Numbered from the stretch's first letter, positions 1-40,218 are shown. The stretch is 64,000 nucleotides of DNA from Amorphochlora amoebiformis (GCA_054601695.1 BAAHQB010000022.1:1240001-1304000); one strand, 5' to 3'. The notes: generated by a model from the sequence alone, not told the origin. Numbers and translations: made by a program.

Positions 1-49
1 ATATATATATATATAATATAGATATATATATGTGTGTGTGTGTGTATAG

Positions 50-92
<43 letters not shown>

Positions 93-179
93 ATATATAC
101 ATACATCTATACTTGCACTCATACATCTGAATAAATACATGCACATGTATATAGATGAAATTATGTATTGATTATTCAG

Positions 180-428
180 GTTCATTATGGGTTCATTATT
201 GCTATTTTGGGAAGCATTTCTGCTTTAGTTTCTGTAGGGGCTGAAACATTTCGAAAGGGTATAATCTACATACGTATGGCTATTATTACATATTATTACC
301 TAATGTATAACATACAAATAATGAAGACAAGAAAATATATAGGTGAATAAATATATATATATATATATTTATTTATACATGTATATATATATATATATCA
401 TACATAATATGCAAGTATATATACACAC

Positions 429-472
<44 letters not shown>

Positions 473-510
473 CATACATAATATACATGTATCATGTATA
501 TATACACACA

Positions 511-572
<62 letters not shown>

Positions 573-608
573 TATACTTGATTACATGGATGTATATTAC
601 ATGCGTAT

Positions 609-640
<32 letters not shown>

Positions 641-652
641 TTACTTACATAC

Positions 653-703
<51 letters not shown>

Positions 704-711
704 ATATATGC

Positions 712-742
<31 letters not shown>

Positions 743-895
743 TATATTTATTTATATATATATATATATATATAATATATGTATATATATACATATATAT
801 GTATCTAACTTACGTTACAGTAATATACAAACACATTAAGATTATTTATCAGGATTTCAGAGCCCCGGAATCCAGATACTTTAGTGAACTCATGA
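180..895 (+). CDS. 3' end of a gene for a membrane protein (two exons)
   Basis: Two exons are proposed, 180-258 and 861-895. The first follows TTATTCAG and runs 26 codons with one base left over before GTATAA; it reads [12 protein letters not shown] and continues through a hydrophobic stretch to GAETFRK. The second follows GATTTCAG and completes the codon in phase to give [11 protein letters not shown] and a TGA at 893-895. The result is one likely membrane helix followed by a short polar C-terminal tail. The intron (259-860) is mostly TA repeat. An alternative frame of the last exon ([17 protein letters not shown], stop at 912) is also open but does not match the phase. The upstream part lies outside the window or in the TA repeat before 178. 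I do not recognise the family. Confidence 0.38.
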
Positions 896-1582
896 AGACC
901 ATCGTATTATAACACGTGCTCTTTTTTAACGTTGCACAGTCAGCAATGATTAACTCGATCCTCTAGATCCTGGTAAAATTAGGATTAGGCCCAAGGTCTA
1001 GTTACGCTCTCTCTACTAACTCTAGACTCCAGTCACTAGTAGGTAGATAAATCTGGAGTGCTAGTAGCATTCCTTTATGATCCGATCTAGAACCCACGTT
1101 GACCAGATTAATAATTCGAATTCAGTCTATTGATGATGAGTACTTAATTGTAACGGTGCGAAAGCTACATGTACAGATTTAAGCTTGAGGAGTTTTTTTT
1201 CCAATACACTAGATACAAGAAACTGGACTGAAATCGATATCAGCTGATGAGAGTTCATGCACATCGACCTCGGTGGCGCTCACAGCTGGAACGTTCCTCA
1301 CAACTACAACACCAGTCCTCACAACAGCAATACTTCTCACAACTTCAACGCTTCTCACAAGTGCAACGCTCCTCACAAGTGCAACGCTCCTCACAAGTCC
1401 TGCTCACAAGTGCAGCGCTCCTCACAACTGCAACGCTCCGGCAAACCGACGGGCAAAATCCTACAGAAATGACAGTTGCGGTATGAGATATACGATAAAT
1501 GGTAGATATTACTGATCGAAAAGTGCATATATATATATCTATATATATATATATATTGTGTGTATGTGTATGTAAATATAAT

Positions 1583-1615
<33 letters not shown>

Positions 1616-1718
1616 GATTATATATGTATGTATGTGCATACATGTGCATGCACGCGCGTGTTTATATGTGAAATTATGTAACATACTCATATATAAATAA
1701 AGTTTGTATATTTATAAT

Positions 1719-1783
<65 letters not shown>

Positions 1784-2122
1784 ACTATATACACACAAAC
1801 ACAACATAATATTATTATCAATAATAATAATAATAGTGACAATCTTTATGAATACGAATAATAATATTATTCATATACGGGTATACATATACGGATATTC
1901 ATACAATAAATATACAAATAACACATCCAATGATGTGCATATACACTAGATACAATCCATTTGGAAAGTATTCGAACACGGAGTGTACGTAGTAACCGAT
2001 TCAGGTTTGCGAGGCGAAGACCAATCCAGGGGGGGTTCTTGCTTGGATAGATGTACTGTAAGGGTCTGTAATGTACTTTTGTCAGATACTAGAAGGAATT
2101 AATGTAACACTGCATATATGTT

Positions 2123-2189
<67 letters not shown>

Positions 2190-2250
2190 TATATTTATGT
2201 ATTTTTATCGCATTCATAGATGTTATAAATATTTACCAAAAAAATTATAA

Positions 2251-2281
<31 letters not shown>

Positions 2282-2365
2282 GACACACACACATATATAT
2301 ATGTATGTCTGCATAGTTATGTCATATATATATATATATATATATATATATTCTCCCATATTTAC

Positions 2366-2401
<36 letters not shown>

Positions 2402-2677
2402 GCATAGTTATATATGCAATGTATTCGTTTTTGAGTGTAGCGTGATGAGCGATAGATGGTAAATGTGCGTACCCCATGTGGATTCACTTGAGCTCCAACC
2501 TGCCAATGAAAAACAAACTCAAAATTAGTCCTTTTTCCCCTCATGTTGCATGAGAGACATGGAGCGAGAGAGCGGGGAGCGATTTCAAATGGACAGTTGA
2601 AAGAGGAGGGGAGAGAAGGCGAAAAAAACGATGAGAGAGCAAGAGAACAACACGAGATATGACGTGGTTTGGAGTGT
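896..2677. other. spacer between two genes, no firm gene
   Basis: After the stop codon a CTAG-rich block (about 955-1130) is followed by a minisatellite, TA tracts at 1720-1780 and 2125-2185, and a gappy AT-rich stretch. One weak plus-strand exon candidate lies at 1969-2004, after GGAAAG and before GTTTGC, reading FEHGVYVVTDS. One weak minus-strand candidate lies near 2475-2510, reading VGAQVNPHG before GTACGC. Neither could be joined to a gene. Purine-rich DNA fills 2550-2640. Confidence 0.5.
1277..1445. repeat. degenerate 12-18 bp minisatellite
   Basis: Imperfect repeats of the type CTCACAAGTGCAACG and CTCACAACTGCAACG run through this block. Several frames stay open across it on both strands, which is expected from the repeat and is not evidence of coding. 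Confidence 0.7.
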
Positions 2678-12835
<10,158 letters not shown>

Positions 12836-13770
12836 CTGTCCAAGTGTGCAAACATATGCTCAGATATCATGCGCTGGGACGGGCTTCCCGTGGTCAGTGC
12901 GGAACGGAGGTTGGGATTGAGGGAAGAGGGGAGAAAGCTCGAAGGTGCGCCAGGATACGGTTTTAAGAATATCCCAAGCTCTGCATAGGCTCCAAGTCGC
13001 CTAAATGGAGCACCTCTAACCCCGGAAGTTGTCCAAACTCTCATCGAAAAGGTGAATATAGGAAAACCTTTCGAGTTACAGTGCTCTTTTCTCCTAGCAA
13101 GCGGCTCCTTTGGCCTCTCAAGACCCATAAACCGACTAGACATGCCAGTAATCCACTCAAAAACGCGACTCGAACCGCACTCACGCGGACGAGCGGACCC
13201 ATGCTTCAATTAAAGTGACTGTCTAGCACGTGTCAGATCTAGTATTATGTAAGATATCAAATGAGTTATCCAAATATTCTCCGTGATCCCGGGATTTGAT
13301 AATGGTGACTCTCTAGGCACTCTCGAAGAGTCGGAAACAGCAGGGCGCGGTTGAGGGCAAAAGCGGGATGATCACCCAGGGGTTGCTGGCGCGGCAGGGG
13401 GCAGGCGGTTGTGGGAATAGGGGTTCAGAAAAATTCAAAAGGCTTGGGAAAGAGTGCTTATTCCGGAGATTTAAGATCCAGGTTTTGAAGGGTGGGGGGG
13501 GATGGAAAGGTTTGTTTTGCTCGGGCCTGCAGTGTGGACAACACATGGGTTTTCGTCTGTTTATGTTTTCCATATGAGTATGTGCCTTCATGCATACCTA
13601 GGTATACATCCAGGTATAAACATATGCAATATCAGGGAGCTGCTTCACACATATCCAAGGACTCAAAAATCCGGCGGGGCCGATCATTGGGGACAGGGGT
13701 AGGCAGAGAGGAGCGAGGTCTCCAGGGGGAAGCCCGAAATGGCGTCAGAAGGAGCGCCGAGGGCAAGCAA
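12836..13770. promoter_or_regulatory. shared 5' region of two divergent genes
   Basis: The minus-strand acidic gene and the plus-strand WD40 gene diverge from this stretch, so their promoters and unplaced first exons should be here. Composition is balanced and free of TA microsatellite. An ATG at 13368 opens a 69-codon frame on the plus strand (MITQGLLARQG) and a minus frame starts near 13209. I could not tie either to the genes by phase. Confidence 0.35.
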
Positions 13771-22398
<8,628 letters not shown>

Positions 22399-22978
22399 TG
22401 TTATAAGATTGAGTGAGTCCATAGTATGATAAGTTAATCAGGCTAGTTGGCATGATCTAGATGACCTAGATCTAGTAGATGATCGATGTCTTGATTTCGT
22501 TTGTTGGTACATTTCTGCTATACATCGTAAAATTTTAAATTCATCACAAGATCATATAACTAGGTGATTCGTGGATACTAATTTGTGTAATTATAGAATT
22601 ATATATTTACTATTACATATTATATCTAGATACATCTAGTACATACTAGATATAGATACATATATATGTATATATACATATATACATATATATATATATA
22701 TCTAGTATATATATATATATATCTAGTATATGTATACTCTAGATACTATAGCAATATTAATATCGTTTCGTAAATATCTAGCATTTACTAGATTTAGAGA
22801 ATTATCTAGTTACTAGAGTTATAAGAATTTGTATCATAGTATATAGTCTAGATAGTATAAACACTAGATCTAGTAGATATCTAGGATATACATATATAGT
22901 TTAGATAGTAACTAGCAGACATATCCAGCAAGCAAGTATCTAGAGTATATCTCTAGTATCTAGTATAATCTACTTGTA

Positions 22979-23017
<39 letters not shown>

Positions 23018-23285
23018 ATATCCGATAGTACTACCAGTGATTACAAATACTAGAATAATCTAGTAATTATCAACGTGGTGTCGAAAATTATTAATTTTGC
23101 TGTTCAGTGAATAGCTTATCTAGATTATCATTAGATCAGTAGATATATACTAGATATACTAGTACATGTACACTGATGTATTTCTATGTATCCAGTTCAC
23201 TAGTTCAACGGTTATGGTTGTATATCGTATATTGTATATCTAATATACGATATAGGCTGCATTTGAATGAGTTGATATATACATA
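22399..23285. other. CTAG-rich spacer after the WD40 gene
   Basis: Gene-free. The tetramer CTAG and the words TCTAG and ACTAG recur many times (for example around 22450, 22630, 22800, 22920 and 23150). Only short TA tracts occur here, unlike the introns. Confidence 0.7.
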
Positions 23286-23305
23286 CTAGACCAAGCCAAC
23301 CTGGC

Positions 23306-23585
23306 TTAGTCTAGTAGTGGCTTTTGACCAGTAAACTGCACAAAGTTGAGATCGATGTACATATTTCATGACAACAATGATGATGGCCGTTCGGCGTGAC
23401 ATAGAGATGTATCACGCGTATGTCACCGACTTGTGGCACTTGGTGACGAGGGTCAGAATACCAACGAGAGTGATTATGGCTGCCTACTTTTTGCCGGGTA
23501 ACGATGTTCCCATCCTTTCCTTCCCTTCCGCAGTGTATCTCGTACCCCTGCACCATCTTATTTCGGAGAATCGACTCAAGTTTCA
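23306..23585 (-). CDS. possible 3' end of a minus-strand gene
   Basis: On the minus strand TCGCCTCAG precedes an exon at 23488-23585 (KLESILRNKMVQGYEIHCG to TRQK, phase 0 before GTAGGC). A second exon at 23306-23335 follows TTGTGCAG and reads FTGQKPLLD and TAA in the same phase. A competing plus-strand frame of 73 codons (23368-23589, starting MTTMMMAVRRDIEMY) covers the same place. I prefer the minus reading because acceptor, donor and stop all fit. The upstream part may run through 23620-24480, where the minus strand is pyrimidine-rich. Family not recognised. Confidence 0.3.
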
Positions 23586-23635
23586 CTGAGGCGAAAACAG
23601 CTGAAAATGAGACAAATCGAGGCAATAATTGACGT

Positions 23636-24330
23636 GGTTGTTGTGCGTGTGCTTGTGTGTGTGCTTGTGTGTGTGCTTGTGTGTGCTTGTGTGTGCTTGT
23701 GTGTGCTTGTGGTGCTTGTGTGTGTGGTTAGGTTTGTTGATGGTGGGTTGGCAGTGCTCCGGTGCTCGGCTGGTACAGGAGGTGGGGATGCTTGGGGCTA
23801 ATTTCAGGTTCGAACGTTCGTTCATGCTGGTTTTTTTTTGGTAGATGTGTTGGGAGCAAACAGGAAGGCATTCGCAGGGAGGAAAGTAGGGAAACGGAGT
23901 TATTGGCAGAGACGAAAGAAGAGAAACTGGGATATTGAGAGAGGAAAGAAGGGAGACCGAGACATTGACAGAGAGGAAGGAAGGGTTAAAGAGAGATTGA
24001 GAGAGAGGAAGAAAGAGAGACAGAGACATTGACAGAGAAGAAGAAAGAGAGACAGAGACATTGACAGAGAAGGAAAAAGGGAAACGAGGACATTGGCAGA
24101 GAGGAAAGAAGGGAAACGGAGGCATTGAAGAGAGAGGGAGAGGGAGAGAGAGAGAGAGGAAGAGAGAGCGGGAGAGGGAGAGAGAGAGAGGGAGAGAGAG
24201 AAGGGTGAAGAGAGAGAGGGAGAGAGAAGGGTGAGAGAGAGACAGCATTGAGAAAGGAAAGAAGGGAAACGGAAACGAGAGAAGAGTCGAGAGATTGGGG
24301 CTTGGGGAAAGGGATATTTCGAGCATGGAG
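23636..24330. repeat. GTGTGCTT array followed by a purine-rich tract
   Basis: 23641-23725 holds repeats of GTGTGTGCTT. 23870-24330 is almost entirely purine on the plus strand, built from units like GACAGAGACATTGACAGAG and GAGAGAGGGAGAG. Long minus-strand Ser/Leu/Pro frames here are shadows of this composition. Confidence 0.85.
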
Positions 24331-24531
24331 GAGGTTTTACTTTAGGGAATGGAGATAAAAAGAGGCTAGCAAGGGTTAGAAAGAAGCATGTTAGCAGATG
24401 AGCCAGATGAGAATGAAGATGAGCCCACTGGCTATGAGGCCATTTTGAGGATGGAATGTCACCAAACATGACCCTCACTCAGGGAAACCAAACTTGCTAT
24501 GTATCATAATATATTTATTTAAATATATATG

Positions 24532-24574
<43 letters not shown>

Positions 24575-24652
24575 CATACATTCACACACATTGTATGTGC
24601 GTCCATACACATTATATAAATGTGATATATATTATATATATATATAAATACA

Positions 24653-24690
<38 letters not shown>

Positions 24691-24704
24691 CATATATATG
24701 TACA

Positions 24705-24745
<41 letters not shown>

Positions 24746-24777
24746 TAATATATCTATATGTATATATATTGATGCAG

Positions 24778-33694
<8,917 letters not shown>

Positions 33695-34700
33695 TTTCAA
33701 GAACTGGGATGGTCCTAGTGGTCATCACCGACCCGTCGTTTGCGCGTCGTTCCAGTCGTTCACTGCCACTAAGTAAATGTACTGCCAGACTTACAATAAG
33801 ATAAGTTTGACTAAGCAATATTACCTAGATCTAGTAGATTCTAGAGATGACTTTGAAGATATATTCTAGATATTAGAAATACTAAGTCCAGTCACTGAGT
33901 TACTACTTCTAGTACTTCCCCTAGCTAGAGTACTAGAGTACCGCATGTCCAGTACCTAGAGTACCTACTAGACCTACTAAACCTAGAGTCTAGAGACCTA
34001 GGAGACCTAGGAGACTAGACTTGAATATTCATATATCTAGTATATATATATATATATATAACATCTAGAACATGATCTAGATGATCTAGTCTGAGATATT
34101 ACTAGTATTACTAGTCTAGCTAGTATTATCGTGGTCTGTGGAATCAGTCTGGATAGTAGCCTCGCTAGCCCAACCGCCGAGCACAGCTCTACCTACTAGA
34201 CCTAGTCTAACCGACGTAGTAACCGTACTTCTACTAGTTCTAGTCTATAGAGCCTACTAGATCTACTAGATCTAGCTATTCTCTAGAGTCTGTAGAGTCT
34301 TGTGTCTGGAGTCTACCTCTACCGTAGGCTCTACGTCTTACTATATATATACCATATATAAAAAAAGTTATATACCCTTCTACAACTAGTTACACTGACT
34401 AATCATGTACACTCGAGTTTTCCAAGTTTATACTAGTTTTACACTAAGTACTAGGCTAGCAGATGATCTAGCAGACTCTAGAATCTAGACTGAGTCTAGA
34501 GCATAGCTGTTGTGTACTGTACTAGCTGATGCCCATGATCTAGATGATCTAGACGATACCTAGGATACACAAGATCATCGGGAACTTTCTAGACTGTAGG
34601 AAAAGCCGAATATCTAGCTTATATGTTCGCCCATCTCTTCTAGTGCCCTCGAAACGGCCGCTGGTATATGTTTATATCACGTATGTTTACGTATTTGTCT
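33695..34700. other. CTAG-rich spacer
   Basis: Gene-free stretch between two plus-strand genes. It is dense in CTAG words (33825-34600: CTAGATCTAGT, CCTAGGAGACC, TACTAGACC), with one short TA tract at 34040. It resembles 22399-23285 and 61460-62330. Confidence 0.65.
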
Positions 34701-34806
34701 AGTTTCTGTCTTGTATATTCATAAGACGCGTCGAAATACATACAAAGGTGCGCATGTATGTGTATGTTATGCATATAAAGTATCTATTATGTATACAAAC
34801 ATAAAG

Positions 34807-35452
34807 TGTGACGTAAGCGTCGGTGAACCTTCCCCTTCATCCGAGCCTTCTCCGAAAACGCTTCGATTGAAAAAGGTGCGCAGATGCGTGGAATTAGGCT
34901 GAAACCCTGCGATTGCCTAGGTAGGCTTAAGTTAAGCTTAGGGTTGGGCTTAGCCTCAGGTTAAGATTAATGTTGGGTTAGGCTTAGGTTAAGCTTAGGT
35001 TTGAGCTTGGGCTTGGGGTAAGCTTAGGGCTAGGCTCAGGTTTAGGGGACTTGGGCTAGGGTCAGGCTTAGGGCTAGGCTTAGGGCTAGGCTTAGGCTTA
35101 GGGCTAGGCTTAGGGCTAGGCTTAGGGTTAGGGCCCTGCGTGAGGCTAAACGTGTGGTTTCGGGGCTGCTTAGGGCCAGTTCTTTGAGGGTTTATTACTT
35201 CGGGAGGTAGGTCCCACAGGATCGGTATCTGGGTAATTCGAGGCTCGTTCTTCAAAATGCTAACGTACGTGTCATTTCAGACTGTGTTTTACAAATAAGC
35301 TAATGTACGTATGCTTTCAGACTGTAGTTGTTACATGAGCTAACTCTACCCTGTGCTCTTCTAATGTATCTTAGAACACTGTATTTTAAAATGCATATAC
35401 AAACTTAGTGAATAATGTACGCGTTTATATAACGCATACACTCACACAAACA

Positions 35453-35498
<46 letters not shown>

Positions 35499-35533
35499 GT
35501 ATATATTTATACAAAGAATATGCACATACACTA

Positions 35534-35583
<50 letters not shown>

Positions 35584-35668
35584 ATATATATATATAATAT
35601 ATATTATGTATGAAAAATATATATTGCTTTATATATGTATGTTACATATATATATATATATATATTAT

Positions 35669-35722
<54 letters not shown>

Positions 35723-36331
35723 CGCTTACTTTCTCCACAAATCAGCTACGTTCAAAGGCTTGTTTCCTTTATCTTGACATAGTTACACTTAGGTTAGGCT
35801 TATCCCTAGGCTTACCCTTATCCTTAGGCTTAGGATTATCCTTAGGCTTAGGCTTATCCTTAGGCCTTAGGCTTATCCTTAGGTTTAGGCTTATATCCTT
35901 AAGCTTAAGCTTATAGGCTTAACCTTAAGCTTAGGCTCATCCTTTAGGTTTAGGCTTATCCTTAGGCTTATCCTTAGGCTTAGTTTTAGCAACCTCATCT
36001 CTAATCTACCACCGACCCGAGAGCTCACTAACCGTTACCGACACGCTTAACCCATAACCCGACATCGACACACCCATAACCAATAACCCATAACCCATAA
36101 CCCATAACCCATAACCCATAACCCATAACCCATAACCCATAACCCATAACCCATAACCCATAACCCATAACCCATAACCCGACAGTAACCTTTAGCGTCG
36201 CCTAGGCCTAATCTTAAACCTAATTGATGTACCTTCTAATGTGTCTTTTGGTGTGGTGGGGATGGGCTGGAAATAGGTAAAGATGCTTTTAAATACACTC
36301 TTCAATTATTACTATGTAAGTATCTATAAAT

Positions 36332-36365
<34 letters not shown>

Positions 36366-36375
36366 GATGTACTCG

Positions 36376-36425
<50 letters not shown>

Positions 36426-36458
36426 TTATAATACACATATATATATATATATATATGA

Positions 36459-36495
<37 letters not shown>

Positions 36496-36519
36496 CGAGT
36501 ACGTATATATATAATTATA

Positions 36520-36550
<31 letters not shown>

Positions 36551-37859
36551 AATATATATATATATGAGTTGAGTGTAATCGAAATGGGTGTGACGTTCGA
36601 TGTTGCAGGTTACCGAATATTTGCCCACACATCTTACGAAAGATGTGCTTTCGAAAAACAACAATGCTTTGCATGCTCCGACAAGCTTACCATTATTTAC
36701 TTTGCTTCAGCTGTTATAGCTTGCCGCCAGTGTGAAAGAGGTTGATAGAACTAATAAATAGAGTGCCCGATTTAACGGAGACAACCTTCAAAGAGTTCAT
36801 TCAAAGACTTGGTAAACACCATCATACACAAACACTGTCCTTATTGAATAAGAGCTTGATAGACAAAGAGTGTCTGTCCTTATTGAATAAGAGCTTGATG
36901 GACAAAGAGTGTCTGTCCTTATTGAATAAGAGCTTGATAGACAAAGAGTGTCTGTCCTTATTGAATAAGAGCTTGATGGACAAAGAGTGTCTGTCCTTAT
37001 TGAATAAGAGCTTGATAGACAAAGAGTGTCTGTCCTTATTGAATAAGAGATTGATAGACAAAGAGTGTCTGTCCTTATTGGATAAGAGCTCGATAGACAA
37101 AGAGTGTCTGTCCTTATTGGTAAGCTTCGGTTTGGAATTTTGCAATGGCATGTAATGTATCTACATGTATAAAAGTATATACTATGATGCACATGAAAGT
37201 GTGGGTGAACATCTATGTAGAATATATATAGTATCATACCCATGTCATTTTCACATCAGCATCTAATGTAGCATATACAGTACCATGCATATGTTTCGAA
37301 ACACGCTTAATTTGTTATATTCCTCATTGTAGCATATATTATCATGCATAAGTTTCGAAGTATTATTCTTTACGTCAACATGCATTGTGGCATTGTTAGA
37401 TTCCTCATTGTAGCATACGTGTCAGTGATCATGCATATGTTTCCTAGTGTTCTAACCTCGACATCCATTGTACCGTTAATTATATTCCCGCTAATTTCTC
37501 GAGCCTACGCCATATTAAATACACTCAATATCAGCCTACGCCATATTAAATACACTCAATATCAGCCTACGCCATATTAAATACACTCAATATCAGCCTA
37601 CGCCATATTAAATACACTCAATATCAGCCTACGCCATATTAAATACACACAATATCATTCGGAAATAAACCTCTCCCCTCACTAATATCTATATGATATA
37701 TATATATATATATGTATATATATGTGTAGATATATACATATATATATATATATGCATCATATAATATACACACATATATACATATATATATATACATATA
37801 TTTACATATACATATATATACATATATAAATGTATATATTTATATATATATATATATAT

Positions 37860-37907
<48 letters not shown>

Positions 37908-37909
37908 AT

Positions 37910-37946
<37 letters not shown>

Positions 37947-38051
37947 GTATATATATGTGTGTACATGTGCATATTATGTCGTTATTGTTATCATTAGCAA
38001 TCATGTAACTATCTGTATATCTATAATTCTGTTTGATTAGCTTAATTGCAC

Positions 38052-38091
<40 letters not shown>

Positions 38092-38176
38092 GTGTATATA
38101 TATATATACATATATGTATTCATATATGTATATATATATTATATGCATACATATATATGTGTATATGTACATATAC

Positions 38177-38230
<54 letters not shown>

Positions 38231-39301
38231 CATATATGACGTGTATTCATGGTGGTATTTAGACAGCGTGGCGTGCATGGATGACGCTTATAGACTCATG
38301 TAAACGTGCAAGAGCAGGAATAATATGCAAATATGCTCCGCTCCACCAGCATGTAACTCACCATGCATCGAGTCATGCAAATCAACATGCATCACCTCAT
38401 TAAAATCAAATCAACATGGATAGTGTCAGCCAAATGAACGGGCATGGAGTCGTGCGAATGGACACGCATGGTGTGAGGCAAAGAATATGCATACAGTCAT
38501 GCGAAGAGTCATGCAAAGAGCCATGCAAAGAGTCATGCGAATGACGTGCATGGAATGATGCAAATGTGGTTTTGTTCCAGATGCTAGCATATAATGGGTT
38601 TTTCTTGGGCATTATGGAATGGAAATGGACTAGTAAATATTGTCTGATTGGCTATTTTTAAGTTGCGTGTGTGTAGCCTTAGAGACACACCTCTTCCTCT
38701 GTTGAGCACACGTTTACATAATACCCAACCTATTTCATACATATATAAATAAATGGACTTAAAATATGTAAATATATATAAGTATTGATTTATCATAGAC
38801 AGTATACAGCAATGATTTTCCAATTAGTGTTGTGAGTGGCCTGCAAAAACTTGTTTCCCTTGTACGAGCACGTGATGAGTATCACCGTAGCGCCCACTAT
38901 CTCCGATTCCGGAATGCTAAGGTTACCCATGGGTTAGGCTTCACTCTCCACTTAGCCTTAGCGTTAGCCTGGGCTCTTAGGTTGTTTAGGCTCAAGCTTA
39001 GGCTCAAGCTTATGCTTAGCGTTGGGGTTAGGTTTAGCTTCAGCTTAGGCTCAAGCTTAAGCTCAAGCTTGTGCTTAGTGTTGGGGTTAGGGTTAGGGTT
39101 AGCTTAGTTTGCTTAGGCTGAATCTTATGCTTGGTGTTGGGGATAGGGTTCGGGTTAGCTTAGGCTGAAGCATATGCTTAGGGTTGGGGTACGGTTGGGG
39201 TTAGGGTTGTTAAGGGTGGGTTGGGGAAGGTACAGGGTGAGGTCGGGGGGTTTGGTTTGGAGAATAAATCGGCTAATGCCGCCCTCCACGGGACCCACTA
39301 A
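34807..39301 (+). CDS. unidentified helical protein, multi-exon, with a coding minisatellite
   Basis: Exons chained by phase: 34807-34875, 35180-35206, 35746-35781, 36609-36712, 36762-36811, a repeat exon with acceptor at 36863 or later and donor after 37119, then (after a gap) 38267-38299 and 38828-38921, and possibly 39263-39301 with TAA. The reading is [47 protein letters not shown] to LFTLLQL, then [17 protein letters not shown]. The repeat exon adds DKECLSLL and multiples of [13 protein letters not shown]. Further on come [20 protein letters not shown] and [17 protein letters not shown]. The protein is mostly amphipathic helix, reminiscent of HEAT-type scaffolds, but I do not recognise a family. 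One intron is only 49 nt (36713-36761). The phase link between 37119 and 38267 is missing, so an exon is probably unplaced. A start codon may be the ATG at 34789. Confidence 0.5.
34905..35150. repeat. degenerate TTAGGC/TTAGGG repeats
   Basis: Units GGCTTAGGGCTAGGCTTAGG alternate with GGTTAGGC, resembling decayed telomere-type DNA. It lies in the intron between exons 34807-34875 and 35180-35206. Confidence 0.85.
35782..36180. repeat. TTAGGCTTATCC repeats, then (CCCATAA)n
   Basis: 35790-35990 holds GGCTTATCCTTAGGCTTA units. 36066-36178 is a regular heptamer CCCATAA repeated about 15 times. Both lie in the intron between exons 35746-35781 and 36609-36712. Confidence 0.92.
36832..37119 (+). repeat. 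39-bp in-frame minisatellite, about seven units
   Basis: Unit of 39 bp, CTGTCCTTATTGAATAAGAG plus CTTGATAGACAAAGAGTGT, with point changes. It stays open in the gene's frame ([13 protein letters not shown]) and also in frames on the minus strand. Most units contain GATAG^AC (one or more read GATGG), a possible 3' splice site, and the last unit ends at TTATTG^GTAAGC. Confidence 0.95.
37497..37660. repeat. 31-bp tandem repeat, five units
   Basis: Nearly perfect unit CAGCCTACGCCATATTAAAT plus ACACTCAATAT, from about 37501 to 37655. It lies in a probable intron of the plus-strand gene. Confidence 0.93.
38336..38570. repeat. CATGCAAA-rich degenerate repeat
   Basis: Loose repeats of GAGTCATGCAAAGAG, GAGTCATGCGAATGG and ACATGCATC words in the intron after exon 38267-38299. 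Intensity rises towards 38510-38540. Confidence 0.75.
38930..39245. repeat. GGTTAGGCTTAGGCTCAAGC repeats
   Basis: Degenerate telomere-like words (GGGGTTAGGGTTAGGGTTAG near 39080) mixed with CTTAGGCTCAAGCTTA, in the intron after exon 38828-38921. Confidence 0.85.
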
Positions 39302-39417
39302 GACATCTTCCAGAATCTGCTTCAGTATTCGACAAAAATGGAAATACAACCGCCATTCGTGTCAAAGGATGTACATATATTATATATCTATAAATATATA
39401 TATATATATATATATAT

Positions 39418-39493
<76 letters not shown>

Positions 39494-39563
39494 CATGTTT
39501 GAGTGTCTACACGTACAAATGCAAATTCTTCGGTACACATAATAGTTGTATGTATATAATACG

Positions 39564-39606
<43 letters not shown>

Positions 39607-39797
39607 AATGTATGTTACATATATGCATATATATATATATATATAATATAATAAAAAAATATATATATATATTATATATTTCTCCGAAATATATATATAT
39701 ATATATATATTTATGTATGTATATGTACATATATGTGTGTATGTATATATATATATATGTATATGTTACATAAATATATAGGTATAATATATATATG

Positions 39798-39836
<39 letters not shown>

Positions 39837-39840
39837 TATT

Positions 39841-40099
39841 GTTACAGCATAGAGCTAGCACGGAACCTATAGCTAGTTAACTACACGTCGGATCGCTAGA
39901 CTACCGTCATATTTGTAATCTACGCATGCGAATGAGCAATAGTCATCCGAGGGGAAGACCTTCCAATGGAAGACCTTAGGTAGGGAAGCCCTTCCACGCG
40001 AAAATTTGCTTGAGAATTTGGTCATTATCATTAGGCATAATCCAAACGAACTTGAATCGAACTTTGGACTACCATCTACTATACCACTGCGCTAACAAT
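39841..40099 (-). mobile_element. tRNA-derived SINE-like element, copy 1
   Basis: On the minus strand the element begins GTTAGCGCAGTGGTATAG, a good polymerase III A box, and has AGTTCGATTCAAG, a good B box, 32 nt further on; in a normal tRNA this distance is about 44 nt, so the anticodon part looks shortened. The body then runs to a conserved end (plus strand AACCTATAGCTAGTTAACTA). A second copy lies at 40821-41095. Both are flanked by TA repeat. No target-site duplication can be seen in TA repeat. Confidence 0.5.
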
Positions 40100-40104
40100 A
40101 TATA

Positions 40105-40108
40105 CATA

Positions 40109-40163
<55 letters not shown>

Positions 40164-40173
40164 ATGTTATATG

Positions 40174-40218
<45 letters not shown>

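Noticed and set aside
343-912. Long frames of Tyr-Ile-Tyr-Ile on both strands, here and throughout
   Set aside because: They are translations of (TA)n microsatellite, open in several frames and on both strands.
13125-13200. tRNA-like T-arm (GGTTCGAGTC) on the minus strand
   Set aside because: No matching acceptor, D or anticodon stem could be drawn.
23583-24478. Minus-strand Ser/Leu/Pro-rich frames
   Set aside because: Shadow of a purine-rich plus strand; several frames are open and no family motif is seen.
36602-36745. Frame with CFACSDK and ACRQCERG, looking like a CX2C...CX2C zinc ribbon
   Set aside because: The frame that joins the neighbouring exons in phase is a different one ([13 protein letters not shown]), and the Cys frame runs into a stop.
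37497-37660. Possible CRISPR-like array (31-bp units)
   Set aside because: Units are directly adjacent without spacers, in a eukaryotic intron; it is an ordinary minisatellite.
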